A stretch of DNA of 64,000 nucleotides from BM520 sp964594665 (GCA_964594665.1 CAZQNY010000004.1:1-64000); one strand, 5' to 3'. Positions 39,987 to 49,236 are shown, numbered from the stretch's first letter. Made by a program: numbers and translations. The notes: generated by a model not told the origin, from the letters alone.

Positions 39987-41243
39987 ATGAAAAAAACGCT
40001 TTATACTCTTATATTTCTATTATCAGCCCTTTTTTCACAAGCTGCGTATATCCTGATTCCTATGGACGACAGCCAGTCAAACCATTTAAAAGCTTATGGA
40101 TTTGCGTACTGGACACTTGAGCAGAAGGTAGAAGTATACTGGTTATTAAATTATAAAGGCGGCAGCTTTATGATGAAATATCACGAAACCATTGAAAAGG
40201 AATGCCTTATCAGAGATGTTACCTACAGCGTAATTGCCGATGCCAGAAGTACTGCAATATTAGCAGAAATAGCCGACCCGGGAGTAAATATGGATGCTGT
40301 TAAACTACATAAAGCACCAAAAATTGCCGTTTACTCACCAAAAAACAAACAACCCTGGGATGATGCTGTAACCCTGGCACTTACCTATGCTGAGATTCCA
40401 TATGATGTTATTTATGACCAGGAAGTACTGGATGGAACACTGCCTCTTTACGACTGGCTACACCTGCATCACGAGGATTTCACCGGGCAGTATGGGAAAT
40501 TCTGGCGCGCATATAAAGATGTTGCCTGGTATCGTGAAAATCAGCGTTCTGCAGAAGAAACAGCAAAAGCGCTGGGCTTCAACAAGGTCAGTCAATGCAA
40601 ATTGGCCGTTGCAAAAGCAATCCGCGACTTTGTTGTAGGCGGCGGTTATCTCTTTGCCATGTGCTCTGCTCCCGACAGCTTCGACGTTGCGCTCTCGGCA
40701 GAAGGTGTGGATATTTGTGATGTAATGTTTGATGGCGACCCCATGGATCCCAACGCCCAGGAAAAACTCAACTATGATAACTGCATTGCGTTCACTGATT
40801 TTAAAATCAGCACCAATCCCTATGAATATGAAATCTCAAGTATCGATATGACGGAAAAAAGAGCCGTTCCCAAAAACCTGGATATGTTTACACTTTTTGA
40901 ATTCAGTGCCAAATGGGATCCGGTTCCAACCATGTTATGCCAGGACCATGAGCAAATCATCAAAGGGTTTATGGGACAGACCACTTCCTTTAACAAGGAC
41001 AATCTTAAGCCTGACGTTTTGGTAATGGGAGAAACAAAAGCCAGCAATGAAGTTCGGTATATCCATGGAGATTACGGTAAAGGGACCTGGACATTCCTCG
41101 GCGGCCATGACCCGGAAGATTACCAGCACCGTGTCGGGGATCCGCCCACCGACCTGAACTTACACCCTAACTCAGCAGGATACCGGCTCATTCTGAACAA
41201 TGTTCTGTTTCCGGCAGCAAAGAAAAAGAAGCAAAAGACGTGA
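39987..41243 (+). CDS. Bacteroidota secreted protein often labelled asparagine synthetase B
   Basis: A 418-aa protein with signal peptide (TLYTLIFLLSALFSQA) and no membrane anchor. The opening YILIPMDDSQSNHLKAYGFA and the segments KAPKIAVYSPKNKQPWDDAV and YDWLHLHHEDFTGQYGKFW are highly characteristic of a family that databases name asparagine synthetase B. It has neither the N-terminal Cys2 glutaminase nor the SGG-x-DS synthetase loop of AsnB. The layout (VGGGYLFAMCSAPDSFD, GKGTWTFLGGHDPEDYQH) instead suggests a ThuA/class I glutamine-amidotransferase-like alpha-beta fold. Function unknown. Lies 9 bases after dnaB and ends in a basic KKKKQKT tail. Confidence 0.78.
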   Translation: MKKTLYTLIFLLSALFSQAAYILIPMDDSQSNHLKAYGFAYWTLEQKVEVYWLLNYKGGSFMMKYHETIEKECLIRDVTYSVIADARSTAILAEIADPGVNMDAVKLHKAPKIAVYSPKNKQPWDDAVTLALTYAEIPYDVIYDQEVLDGTLPLYDWLHLHHEDFTGQYGKFWRAYKDVAWYRENQRSAEETAKALGFNKVSQCKLAVAKAIRDFVVGGGYLFAMCSAPDSFDVALSAEGVDICDVMFDGDPMDPNAQEKLNYDNCIAFTDFKISTNPYEYEISSIDMTEKRAVPKNLDMFTLFEFSAKWDPVPTMLCQDHEQIIKGFMGQTTSFNKDNLKPDVLVMGETKASNEVRYIHGDYGKGTWTFLGGHDPEDYQHRVGDPPTDLNLHPNSAGYRLILNNVLFPAAKKKKQKT

Positions 41244-41280
41244 TTTTAACACACTAATCACCAACAGACAACAAAGGGAG

Positions 41281-41778
41281 CTATCGTCGGCCCAATTCCT
41301 TTATTGTAAAGGCTTTGGCATGTTTCTCGTCTGCAGCATGTGGTATTTCATTTAATACAATCCACTCCCCGGTTTTAATCTCAGGAAACCAGGTATCCGC
41401 TTCAGGAGAATCCTCTACTGCAGTATAGTATATCTTTTGCACCAAAGGGAAAAACTGCTCATATATTGATGCACCACCCATAATGAAATTTTCATTTTCA
41501 GGATCAGCGTGTTCAATGGCCTCCTCAATACTATTAACCATAATACAATTTGGAAAGGACTCTTGTTTGTCCATGGTAATAACAATATTCCGGCGGTTTG
41601 GTAAAGCACCTTTTGGTAACGACAGATAGGTATTCCTGCCCATAATCACGGTATGCCCTGTTGTTTTCTGTTTAAAAAACTTCATATCATCGGGCAATGT
41701 CCAGAGCAGACGATTATTACATCCTATAGCCCGGTTTTTACCAACAGCAACAATTATGGAAAGTGGTTTATTGATCAT
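41281..41778 (-). CDS. folA: Dihydrofolate reductase
   Basis: Reduces dihydrofolate to tetrahydrofolate with NADPH. 165 aa with NRAIGCNNRLLWTLPDDMKFFKQ (Met20 loop and the catalytic Asp), TTGHTVIMGRNTYLSLP, and FIMGGASIYEQFFP. It directly follows thyA (10-base gap), the enzyme that produces dihydrofolate, and both are transcribed from the minus strand. Complete and ordinary. Confidence 0.96.
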   Translation of the reverse strand: MINKPLSIIVAVGKNRAIGCNNRLLWTLPDDMKFFKQKTTGHTVIMGRNTYLSLPKGALPNRRNIVITMDKQESFPNCIMVNSIEEAIEHADPENENFIMGGASIYEQFFPLVQKIYYTAVEDSPEADTWFPEIKTGEWIVLNEIPHAADEKHAKAFTIKELGRR

Positions 41779-41788
41779 AATTCAGAAA

Positions 41789-42583
41789 TTAAACAGATAT
41801 TTCACCTTTAATATGTGGATGCGCCTGATAATTCACCAGTTCGAAATCCCCAATTGTAAAGTCAGACAGATTCCGGATATCAGGATTAATCTTCATCTGA
41901 GGCAATGCAAAAGGTTCACGCGTAAGCTGCAGTTTACATTGCTCGATATGGTTATTATAGATATGGGCATCACCGAGGGTATGGATAAATTCACCCGGTT
42001 TCAGGCCTGTAACCCGAGCTATCATAAGTGTTAGCAATGCATATGATGCGATATTAAAAGGCACACCCAGGAAGATATCGCAGGAGCGTTGATAAAGCTG
42101 ACAGGAAAGCTTCCCATCGGCGACATAAAACTGAAACAGCACATGGCAGGGAGGCAGCGCCATTTCCTCTACCTGCCCGACATTCCAGGCACATACCAGA
42201 TGGCGACGCGATTCGGGGTTATTCTTTATGGAATCCACTACCCGCGCAATCTGATCTATATGGCCGCCATGATAGTCAGGCCAGCTGCGCCATTGATAGC
42301 CGTAGATGGGTCCAAGGTCACCCTTTTCATCTGCCCAGTCATTCCAGATACGGACATTGTTTTCTTTCAGATAGGCAATATTGGTAGAACCTTTTAAAAA
42401 CCACAGCAGCTCATGGATAATCGATCGCAGGTGCAACTTTTTGGTCGTTAATACAGGAAAACCATCCTGTAGATTAAAGCGCATCTGGTAACCAAATACA
42501 GACCTTGTGCCTGTACCGGTACGATCGCCTTTAGCAACACCCGTATTGATTACATGGTCTAAAAGATCCAGGTATTGTTTCAT
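41789..42583 (-). CDS. thyA: Thymidylate synthase
   Basis: Makes dTMP from dUMP with methylene-tetrahydrofolate. 264 aa: RTGTGTRSVFGYQMRFNL, ELLWFLKGSTNIAYLKENNVRIW, catalytic cysteine in LPPCHVLFQFYV, QRSCDIFLGVPFNIASYALL, and the C-terminal region HPHIKGEISV. Classical ThyA rather than flavin-dependent ThyX. It is downstream of the nucleoside transporter (58-base gap) and followed by folA. Confidence 0.97.
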   Translation of the reverse strand: MKQYLDLLDHVINTGVAKGDRTGTGTRSVFGYQMRFNLQDGFPVLTTKKLHLRSIIHELLWFLKGSTNIAYLKENNVRIWNDWADEKGDLGPIYGYQWRSWPDYHGGHIDQIARVVDSIKNNPESRRHLVCAWNVGQVEEMALPPCHVLFQFYVADGKLSCQLYQRSCDIFLGVPFNIASYALLTLMIARVTGLKPGEFIHTLGDAHIYNNHIEQCKLQLTREPFALPQMKINPDIRNLSDFTIGDFELVNYQAHPHIKGEISV

Positions 42584-42641
42584 GATATTGTATTTTATCT
42601 GTTAACGAATAATAGTCCTTTTCAGTTCAAGGAAAAAAAGA

Positions 42642-44189
42642 TTATCCCAGAAGCATACCAATCAGAGTAGCAGAGATCAACGCTGAGACAGCCCCCGCCA
42701 GAAGGGCACGCATTCCAAATTTTGAGAGGTTCAGTTTTTGGTTTGGAGCCAGAGCACCAATACCGCCAATCTGAATCCCCACAGAGCTGAAATTCGCAAA
42801 ACCACACAGCAGATAAACAGCCATAATAATGGATTTAGGCTGCAAAAGGCCATTGTTAATCATTGCGGAAAGGCTTCCATACCCGACAAATTCGTTGAGG
42901 ATGGTTTTTTCACCCAGGAGCTGACCAAGATATGCAATATCAGAGCCGGGCACACCCAGCAGCCACATCAATGGCGAGAGCGCATAGCCAAGGAGAAACT
43001 GCAATGAAAAAGTCTCATATCCGGTATTCCCGGCAACCCAGTCGTTAAGGTTTGTCCAGGCGCCAATTTTTCCAAGAACAATATTCACAAAGGCAATGGC
43101 AGCAATGTATGTAAGAAGCATAGCTGCAATATTTACTGCCAGTTTCATACCGTCGGTAGTACCATTTGAAAAGGCATCCAGCGCATTGGAGCCGATTTTC
43201 TCCATATTAATATTAGCACTTTTATCAATAGATTCTGTTTGCGGGACGATAATCTTTGCCGCAACCACAGCGCCGGGAGCTGCCATTACAGAGGCTGCCA
43301 GCAGGTGTTTTGCGAAAATCATCTGGGCTACGGGATCATTACCACCCAGAAAACCAATATATGCCGCCAGAACACCACCTGCCATAGTTGACATACCGCC
43401 TACCATTACAACAAAAAGCTCAGATTTATTCAGGTTTTCCAGGTAGGCTTTAATTAATAGCGGTGATTCCGTCTGACCAAGAAAGATATTCCCTGCCAGG
43501 GAAAGGCTTTCTGTACCGGAAAGCTTCATCGCACGGGTCATAACCCAGGCAAGGCCACGAACAACAACCTGAATCACACCCCAGTAAAACAACAGACTGG
43601 ATATTGCAGAAAAGAATATTACGGTAGGTAAAATTTTAAATGCAAAGATATATCCAAGCGAGTCATTATTAATAAGGTTACCAAGTAAAAAGACAGCGCC
43701 TGTTTCAGCAGCCTGAAGCACATAAACAAAAAGCTTTCCTACAATTTCAAAAAATGTCTGAATAAAGGGCACATAGAGTACTCCCAGTGCGAGAAGAATC
43801 TGAAAAATCAGGCCTCTGGCAACAACGCCCCAGTTAATGGCTTTGCGGTCGGTACTAAAAAGAAAGCATATAAACAGAATAACCGCAAGGCCCAATAAAC
43901 CACGGACGATATTGATAAACTTAATGCCACCGGAATGCTCAAAGGATTGAATTACTTCTGCCAGAGTAGCACCTGAAGACATCTCTTCCACAATAATTTC
44001 CTCTTCTACAAGAGGATTCTGGATATTGGGAGATTCAGAGGATTCTTTTAACAGGGAATTCCCCAACAGGGTATCTTCAACAAAGTTTTCAGTTTTAAGG
44101 CTTGTATCCTTATCGCCGACAATCATGCCGGTACCAATAATAACGACACTGAAGAGGAACAGAGCCCCCAGGATTTTACGAATTTTCAT
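42642..44189 (-). CDS. CNT-family nucleoside transporter (NupC-like)
   Basis: Concentrative nucleoside:cation symporter of 515 aa from the ATG at 44189, the start that puts the first helix (KILGALFLFSVVIIGTGMIV) at the N-terminus. An acidic linker of about 60 residues (with VEEEIIVEEMSSG) separates this helix from the CNT core. The core has 8 or more helices and signatures GNIFLGQTESPLLIKAYL, MSTMAGGVLAAYIGFLGG, and GFANFSSVGIQIGGIGALAP. The linker and the extra helix make it about 100 residues longer than E. coli NupC. It starts 7 bases after the stop of the bifunctional nuclease gene and precedes thyA, which suggests nucleoside salvage linked with dTMP synthesis. Confidence 0.92.
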   Translation of the reverse strand: MKIRKILGALFLFSVVIIGTGMIVGDKDTSLKTENFVEDTLLGNSLLKESSESPNIQNPLVEEEIIVEEMSSGATLAEVIQSFEHSGGIKFINIVRGLLGLAVILFICFLFSTDRKAINWGVVARGLIFQILLALGVLYVPFIQTFFEIVGKLFVYVLQAAETGAVFLLGNLINNDSLGYIFAFKILPTVIFFSAISSLLFYWGVIQVVVRGLAWVMTRAMKLSGTESLSLAGNIFLGQTESPLLIKAYLENLNKSELFVVMVGGMSTMAGGVLAAYIGFLGGNDPVAQMIFAKHLLAASVMAAPGAVVAAKIIVPQTESIDKSANINMEKIGSNALDAFSNGTTDGMKLAVNIAAMLLTYIAAIAFVNIVLGKIGAWTNLNDWVAGNTGYETFSLQFLLGYALSPLMWLLGVPGSDIAYLGQLLGEKTILNEFVGYGSLSAMINNGLLQPKSIIMAVYLLCGFANFSSVGIQIGGIGALAPNQKLNLSKFGMRALLAGAVSALISATLIGMLLG

Positions 44190-44196
44190 TAAGCGG

Positions 44197-44793
44197 TTAT
44201 TTACGTTTGTTGATTTCATCCCGAAGACGGGACGCCAATTCATAGTCTTCATTATCAATAGCACTTTTCAACATATCCTTTAATTCCTCAATAGAATTTT
44301 CTGTAAAAGGATCATTAGAAAGTGTTTCCTGATCAAAAGAAGCCTCCTCCATGGCATCATCAACATCTGCATCGTCCATTTCTATACCTGCTTCTTCCAT
44401 AATTTCGGAATACGTATAAAAAGGACAACCCACACGCAAAGCTATAGAAATAGCATCAGAGGTACGCGAGTCAATTATCTGGTGTTTTCCCTGATTATCA
44501 TGGCAATATATTTTTGCATGGAAAACACCCTCAACAAATTTGTCTATGATCACCTGATCGACAAAAATGGAGAATGACTGCATAAACGAAGTGAAAAGAT
44601 CGTGTGTTAAAGGCCGGGCCGGTTGCATTTTTTCAAGTTCGAGAGCAATAGACTGCGCCTCAAAACCACCAATAATGATAGGTAAGCGCCGCGTACCGTC
44701 CTCTTCGCCAAGAATTAATGCATATGCTCCATGCTGGGAATGGCTGTATGACATTCCGATTATTCTCAATTGTATTTTTCTTTTCTCTCCCAT
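44197..44793 (-). CDS. Bifunctional nuclease family protein (DUF151) with UVR motif
   Basis: A 198-aa protein. Residues about 6-135 form the bifunctional nuclease domain: RIIGMSYSHSQHGAYALILGE, RRLPIIIGGFEAQSIALELE, RPLTHDLFTSFMQSF and SRTSDAISIALRVGCPFY. The last 35 residues are a UvrB/UvrC interaction motif (IEELKDMLKSAIDNEDYELASRLRDEINK), joined by an acidic Asp/Glu-rich linker. Plant and Thermotoga relatives are reported to cleave RNA and DNA. The UVR motif suggests contact with UvrB or Clp-type partners. First gene of the set with the nucleoside transporter, thyA and folA. Confidence 0.9.
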   Translation of the reverse strand: MGEKRKIQLRIIGMSYSHSQHGAYALILGEEDGTRRLPIIIGGFEAQSIALELEKMQPARPLTHDLFTSFMQSFSIFVDQVIIDKFVEGVFHAKIYCHDNQGKHQIIDSRTSDAISIALRVGCPFYTYSEIMEEAGIEMDDADVDDAMEEASFDQETLSNDPFTENSIEELKDMLKSAIDNEDYELASRLRDEINKRK

Positions 44794-44953
44794 CTGACTG
44801 ACTAAACCCTAAGGATGGCTATTTGTTCAGCTTGCTAAAGTAAAAATTATATTTGGGAACTATGATGAAAAAGGGGCATTTTTTCCAAACAACACATTAA
44901 CATCGTTAATATATGTACGCTTTGAAATATAAAATATCAACTTTTTGTCAAAT

Positions 44954-44975
44954 TTTATGCAAACGTTTGCATAAA
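44954..44975. promoter_or_regulatory. Perfect 22-bp LacI-family-type operator at the pyrophosphatase promoter
   Basis: TTTATGCAAAC-GTTTGCATAAA, a perfect palindrome with the central CG and GCAAACGTTTGC core typical of LacI/PurR-family sites. It lies 18 bases before the -7 box (44993-45000) and contains the best -33 TTTG (44966-44969), so binding should block transcription of the gene at 45032. Confidence 0.65.
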
Positions 44976-44992
44976 GTCCCGATTAATGTTTA

Positions 44993-45000
44993 TAAATTTG
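44993..45000 (+). promoter_or_regulatory. Candidate -7 box for the pyrophosphatase gene
   Basis: TAAATTTG, exact TAnnTTTG, 31 bases before the ATG at 45032. Confidence 0.55.
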
Positions 45001-45031
45001 CAGGGATGTATTACAAACCAACAAGACAGGA

Positions 45032-47422
45032 ATGAGAAGAAAATTATCAATGCTGGCATTGCTACTTCTGCCGGCGGCAACATTTGCAAGTGAAGCGGAC
45101 CTGGTAATACCAAGCTTAAAAGACAGTATTTTTCCAAAACTGGGTTTAAGTGGCTGGGAACTTCTGCTCTATGGAAGTATCATAGTAATTTTAGGTTTAT
45201 TATTTGGAATCTGGCAGGCAGAACGCATAAAAAAGCTACCTGCACATAAGTCGATGCTTAATGTAGCTCAAACTATCTATGAAACCTGTAAGACATATCT
45301 TCTGCAACAGGGAAAGTTCCTGATCATTTTATTTGGTATACTTGCGTTAGCCATAATATACTACTTTGGCTACTTAAGCAGCTTTACTGTTGGAAGAACG
45401 ATGGTTATTTTACTATGGACGGTATTAGGTATTCTGGGATCATACGGTGTAGCGTGGTTTGGCATTCGTATTAACACTTTTGCCAATGCCCGGACCTCTT
45501 TTGCCTCCTTAAAAACCAAACCCTGGGATGTAGTTAAAATCCCGTTGCAGGCAGGTATGAGTGTAGGCGTATTGCTAATTGCGGTAGAGCTTATTATGAT
45601 GCTCTTTATTCTGCTGTTTGTCCCCGGTGATGCTGCCGGAGCCTGTTTTATTGGCTTTGCCATTGGAGAATCGCTGGGCGCCAGTGCATTGCGTATCGCA
45701 GGTGGTATTTTCACCAAAATTGCTGATATTGGTTCCGACCTCATGAAAATTGTTTTTAACATCGGGGAAGATGACCCACGAAACCCGGGTGTTATTGCTG
45801 ACTGTACCGGAGATAACGCAGGTGACTCAGTAGGACCTACAGCCGACGGTTTTGAAACCTACGGTGTTACAGGTGTTGCACTTATATCCTTTATTGTACT
45901 TGCATTTAAAGAAATCCCTTTTCAGGGAACCATTATCGCCTGGATCTTTGTTATGCGTATCATGATGGTGTTCACCTCTTTATTCAGTTACTGGCTCAAT
46001 AATGTTATTTCTACCAAGCGGTTTGAAGATAAAGAAAAGTTTAATTTTGAAACCCCTTTAACCACCCTGGTATGGATTACATCTATTGTTTCTATCATTG
46101 TAACCTATCTTGTAAGTTATCTTTTAATAGGTGATATCACCACAGAAAGCGGGCTGCATATCACTGATATCTGGTGGAAGCTTGCAACTATCATCAGTTG
46201 TGGTACGCTGGCAGCAGCACTTATCCCGGAGCTCACCAAAGCATTTACATCCTCCAAATCGCGTCATGTGCAGGAAGTTGTTACGGCAAGTCGTGAAGGT
46301 GGTGCCTCTCTGAATATTCTTTCCGGTATGGTTGCCGGTAATTTCAGTGCTTTCTGGAAAGGTCTTGTTATCGCAGGGCTTATGGCGATAGCCTACGCTG
46401 TCAGCAACCAGGGCCTTGGAGAGCTAATGACCAACCCGAGTATCTTTGCATTCGGTCTGGTAGCATTTGGGTTCCTCGGTATGGGGCCTGTCACCATTGC
46501 CGTCGACAGTTACGGTCCGGTAACCGATAATGCACAATCGGTGTTTGAACTGTCACGTATTGAAAGTATTGACTATATCCATGACGAAATTGAGCGTGAC
46601 TTTGGTTTCCGCCCCAATTTTGAAACCGGAAAACATTACCTCGAAGACAATGATTCGGCAGGAAATACCTTTAAAGCCACAGCCAAACCGGTACTTATTG
46701 GTACTGCTGTTATCGGTGCGACAACCATGATTTTCAGTATTATTCTTATTTTGGAGCATGCAGGGTTACTGGATATTGAGCTCACTTCTGCTCCTGTATT
46801 ATTAGGTTTTATTTGTGGCGGAGCTGTTATTTACTGGTTCTCCGGCGCTTCTATGCAAGCTGTAACTACCGGAGCCTACAGGGCTGTAGAGTTCATTAAG
46901 AAAAACATAAAACTTGATAAAGATGAAGCAGATATTGAAGATAGTAAAGCGGTGGTGAAAATCTGTACACAATATGCCCAGCAGGGTATGTGGAACATCT
47001 TTGGTGTAATTTTCAGCATTACGCTGGCCTTTGCATTCATCGACCCGAATTTCTTTGTTTCTTACCTGATCTCCATTGCAGTTTTTGGGCTTTTCCAGGC
47101 CATGTATATGGCCAATGCCGGTGGTGCATGGGACAATGCCAAGAAAGTTGTGGAAGTCGACCTTCAGGAAAAAAACACACCTTTGCATGAAGCAACTATT
47201 GTAGGTGATACGGTTGGTGATCCTTATAAAGATACATCTTCGGTAGCTCTTAACCCCATCATTAAATTTTCAACACTTTTTGGGCTTCTGGCTGCTGAAA
47301 TCTCAATTGGCCTGATCGAAAACGGCCAAACACGTACCTCCATATGGATTGGGGTTTTATTTCTGCTGGTAGCACTGGCATTTGTATACCGTTCATTCTA
47401 TGGTATGAGGATTAAAAAATAA
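45032..47422 (+). CDS. hppA: Ion-translocating membrane pyrophosphatase
   Basis: Couples pyrophosphate hydrolysis to Na+ and/or H+ export across the inner membrane. 796 aa, about 16 helices. It begins with a short signal-like helix (LSMLALLLLPAATFAS). The substrate loops are present: IADIGSDLMKIVFNIGEDDPRNPGVIADCTGDNAGDSVGPTADGFE (in three acidic clusters, DxxxD, DxxGDNAGD), GPVTIAVDSYGPVTDNAQ, and GDTVGDPYKDTSSVALNPIIKF. The IADIGSD/CTGDNAGDSVG wording is that of the Bacteroidota branch, where a Bacteroides member is reported to pump both Na+ and H+; that is family knowledge, not visible here. Its promoter carries a LacI-type palindrome, and a terminator follows. Confidence 0.95.
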   Translation: MRRKLSMLALLLLPAATFASEADLVIPSLKDSIFPKLGLSGWELLLYGSIIVILGLLFGIWQAERIKKLPAHKSMLNVAQTIYETCKTYLLQQGKFLIILFGILALAIIYYFGYLSSFTVGRTMVILLWTVLGILGSYGVAWFGIRINTFANARTSFASLKTKPWDVVKIPLQAGMSVGVLLIAVELIMMLFILLFVPGDAAGACFIGFAIGESLGASALRIAGGIFTKIADIGSDLMKIVFNIGEDDPRNPGVIADCTGDNAGDSVGPTADGFETYGVTGVALISFIVLAFKEIPFQGTIIAWIFVMRIMMVFTSLFSYWLNNVISTKRFEDKEKFNFETPLTTLVWITSIVSIIVTYLVSYLLIGDITTESGLHITDIWWKLATIISCGTLAAALIPELTKAFTSSKSRHVQEVVTASREGGASLNILSGMVAGNFSAFWKGLVIAGLMAIAYAVSNQGLGELMTNPSIFAFGLVAFGFLGMGPVTIAVDSYGPVTDNAQSVFELSRIESIDYIHDEIERDFGFRPNFETGKHYLEDNDSAGNTFKATAKPVLIGTAVIGATTMIFSIILILEHAGLLDIELTSAPVLLGFICGGAVIYWFSGASMQAVTTGAYRAVEFIKKNIKLDKDEADIEDSKAVVKICTQYAQQGMWNIFGVIFSITLAFAFIDPNFFVSYLISIAVFGLFQAMYMANAGGAWDNAKKVVEVDLQEKNTPLHEATIVGDTVGDPYKDTSSVALNPIIKFSTLFGLLAAEISIGLIENGQTRTSIWIGVLFLLVALAFVYRSFYGMRIKK

Positions 47423-47442
47423 TACACACTCACAATACAAAT

Positions 47443-47477
47443 AAAAAAAGCTCCGGCAGTTATGTCGGAGTTTTTTT
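47443..47477 (+). terminator. Intrinsic terminator after the pyrophosphatase gene
   Basis: A7 run, G, CTCCG (47451-47455), 10-base loop, CGGAG (47466-47470), T7 run. Confidence 0.85.
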
Positions 47478-47522
47478 GTTATTACAAAAGATAAATCCTG
47501 TCAAAAAATCAAAATATTTACT

Positions 47523-47530
47523 TATTTTTG
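47523..47530 (+). promoter_or_regulatory. Candidate -7 box for the VCBS-repeat protein gene
   Basis: TATTTTTG, exact TAnnTTTG, 41 bases before the ATG at 47572; supports that start over the earlier ATG at 47476. Confidence 0.5.
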
Positions 47531-47571
47531 ATATTTACATATTAACCGGATACCAAACCGACAATATTATT

Positions 47572-49236
47572 ATGAAAAAGTATTTTTTTATCCCCATAAT
47601 GCTGTTATTATGCAGTATTTCATATTCACAGGAATTCATTCAAACGGAGTGCAATAATTTTTTCGAGGCTTTTTGGGCTTCATGTGATTGGGGAGATATG
47701 GATAATGACGGCGACTTGGATGTTCTGGTTTCAGGTGCCCGGGGTGAATTAATCCCTACTACTGAAGTATATCGTAATGAAGGGAATGACAATTTTGCCC
47801 GAATGGATTCGTGTGAATTTACCGGGCTATACCATTCACAGTCAGGCGCTAAATGGTGCGACTACAACATGGATGGTTTCGCTGACTTTATTATTGCCGG
47901 GGAAGATTCAAATAGCACGTCCAGGACAATACTATACAAAAACATCAACGGAAAAACTTTTGAAGCCCAGCCGGAAATTTTCGCGGCATCCAGCAAAGGG
48001 GTAATCAGCTGGCCGGACATAGATCAGGACGGGGACCCCGATCTATGCATCAGCGGGATGGATACGAACTACCTTCATGTGACAAATTTATATGAAAACA
48101 ATGGCGACGGGACCTTTACAATAATTGAAAACCATGGCCTTCCGGGGGTTGTGGAAAGCGCCTTTGCATGGGGCGATTACAACAACGACGGATATGTAGA
48201 TGTTTTTATTGTTGGCATAGAATACAGCAACGAATATTTGGGTGAGCTTTATGCCAACAACTGGAACAACACCTTTTCGCCGGTTTTAATTCACCCCACA
48301 CCATTTTCCGGGTTTCGCGACGGGCGCGCCGCATGGGCCGACTACGACAAAGACGGAGATCTGGATCTGGCATATGGAGGTTCTCCGGGATCAGGATATG
48401 GTGGTAACTACCTCTACCGAAATGAAGACAACAACTACTTCATCCTGCAAAACACCGATTTTCCTGCCATTAACCGTGGCAGTATGATCTGGAGTGATCT
48501 CAACAACGATACTTATCCGGATCTGATTATATCCGGTTCCACAGGATGGAAAATAAATGAAACTTTTATCTGTATCAACAACGGTGATGGATCCTTTTCA
48601 GAGCCTCTGGAACATAATATGCCCGGATTTTCCATTGGAGAAATTCGCGCCGGAGATTATGATAATGATGGCGATACTGATCTGCTGGGAAGCGGCCTTA
48701 CCTATCAGGATCCGGAACATATGACTGCAGTGTTCAAAAACGTGTTAATTGACACAATTACAAATCGTCCGTATACAGTACATCAAAATATGCTTAAACT
48801 GATACCCAACTTTACAGCAACAGGGTATCAGTGGCTTAAAGGCACTGACTATGAAATTATTGAGGGCGCAAATGATATGACATATATGCCCGTGGCACCG
48901 GGTTATTATTCCGTTGAGCTCTCTTTTGGCAGCTGCCGTGATACTTCAGAATTCTACTATTTTGTATGGCCTAATGGAGTAAAAAAATACAATACAAATA
49001 ATATTAACCTCTACCCAAACCCTTGTAATGATATTCTTACCATCGATGCGCATAACATGGAGGGAAATATCACTATCTATATTTTTAATAATTTTGGAGA
49101 AAATGTTATTCAATTTGAAGAAACAGGTGGAAACGATATTTTTATTGATTTAAAATCACTTCCCAATGGGTTGTATCAGATAAACTCAACTGATGGAATG
49201 AATTTATGGTCAGGCAAGATTATAAAAACCAACTAA
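47572..49236 (+). CDS. Secreted VCBS/FG-GAP repeat protein with T9SS sorting domain
   Basis: A 554-aa exported protein with signal peptide (KYFFIPIMLLLCSISYSQ). Seven repeats carry Ca2+-binding loops of the D-x-D/N-x-D-G-x-x-D type: DMDNDGDLDVLV, DYNMDGFADFII, DIDQDGDPDLCI, DYNNDGYVDVFI, DYDKDGDLDLAY, DLNNDTYPDLII and DYDNDGDTDLLG. This number fits a seven-bladed beta-propeller as in integrin alpha FG-GAP domains. A small domain around 420-470 resembles an Ig-like/PKD linker. The C-terminus (about 480-554: INLYPNPCNDILTI to GKIIKTN) is a T9SS type A sorting domain. Likely a cell-surface adhesion or binding protein. Confidence 0.88.
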   Translation: MKKYFFIPIMLLLCSISYSQEFIQTECNNFFEAFWASCDWGDMDNDGDLDVLVSGARGELIPTTEVYRNEGNDNFARMDSCEFTGLYHSQSGAKWCDYNMDGFADFIIAGEDSNSTSRTILYKNINGKTFEAQPEIFAASSKGVISWPDIDQDGDPDLCISGMDTNYLHVTNLYENNGDGTFTIIENHGLPGVVESAFAWGDYNNDGYVDVFIVGIEYSNEYLGELYANNWNNTFSPVLIHPTPFSGFRDGRAAWADYDKDGDLDLAYGGSPGSGYGGNYLYRNEDNNYFILQNTDFPAINRGSMIWSDLNNDTYPDLIISGSTGWKINETFICINNGDGSFSEPLEHNMPGFSIGEIRAGDYDNDGDTDLLGSGLTYQDPEHMTAVFKNVLIDTITNRPYTVHQNMLKLIPNFTATGYQWLKGTDYEIIEGANDMTYMPVAPGYYSVELSFGSCRDTSEFYYFVWPNGVKKYNTNNINLYPNPCNDILTIDAHNMEGNITIYIFNNFGENVIQFEETGGNDIFIDLKSLPNGLYQINSTDGMNLWSGKIIKTN

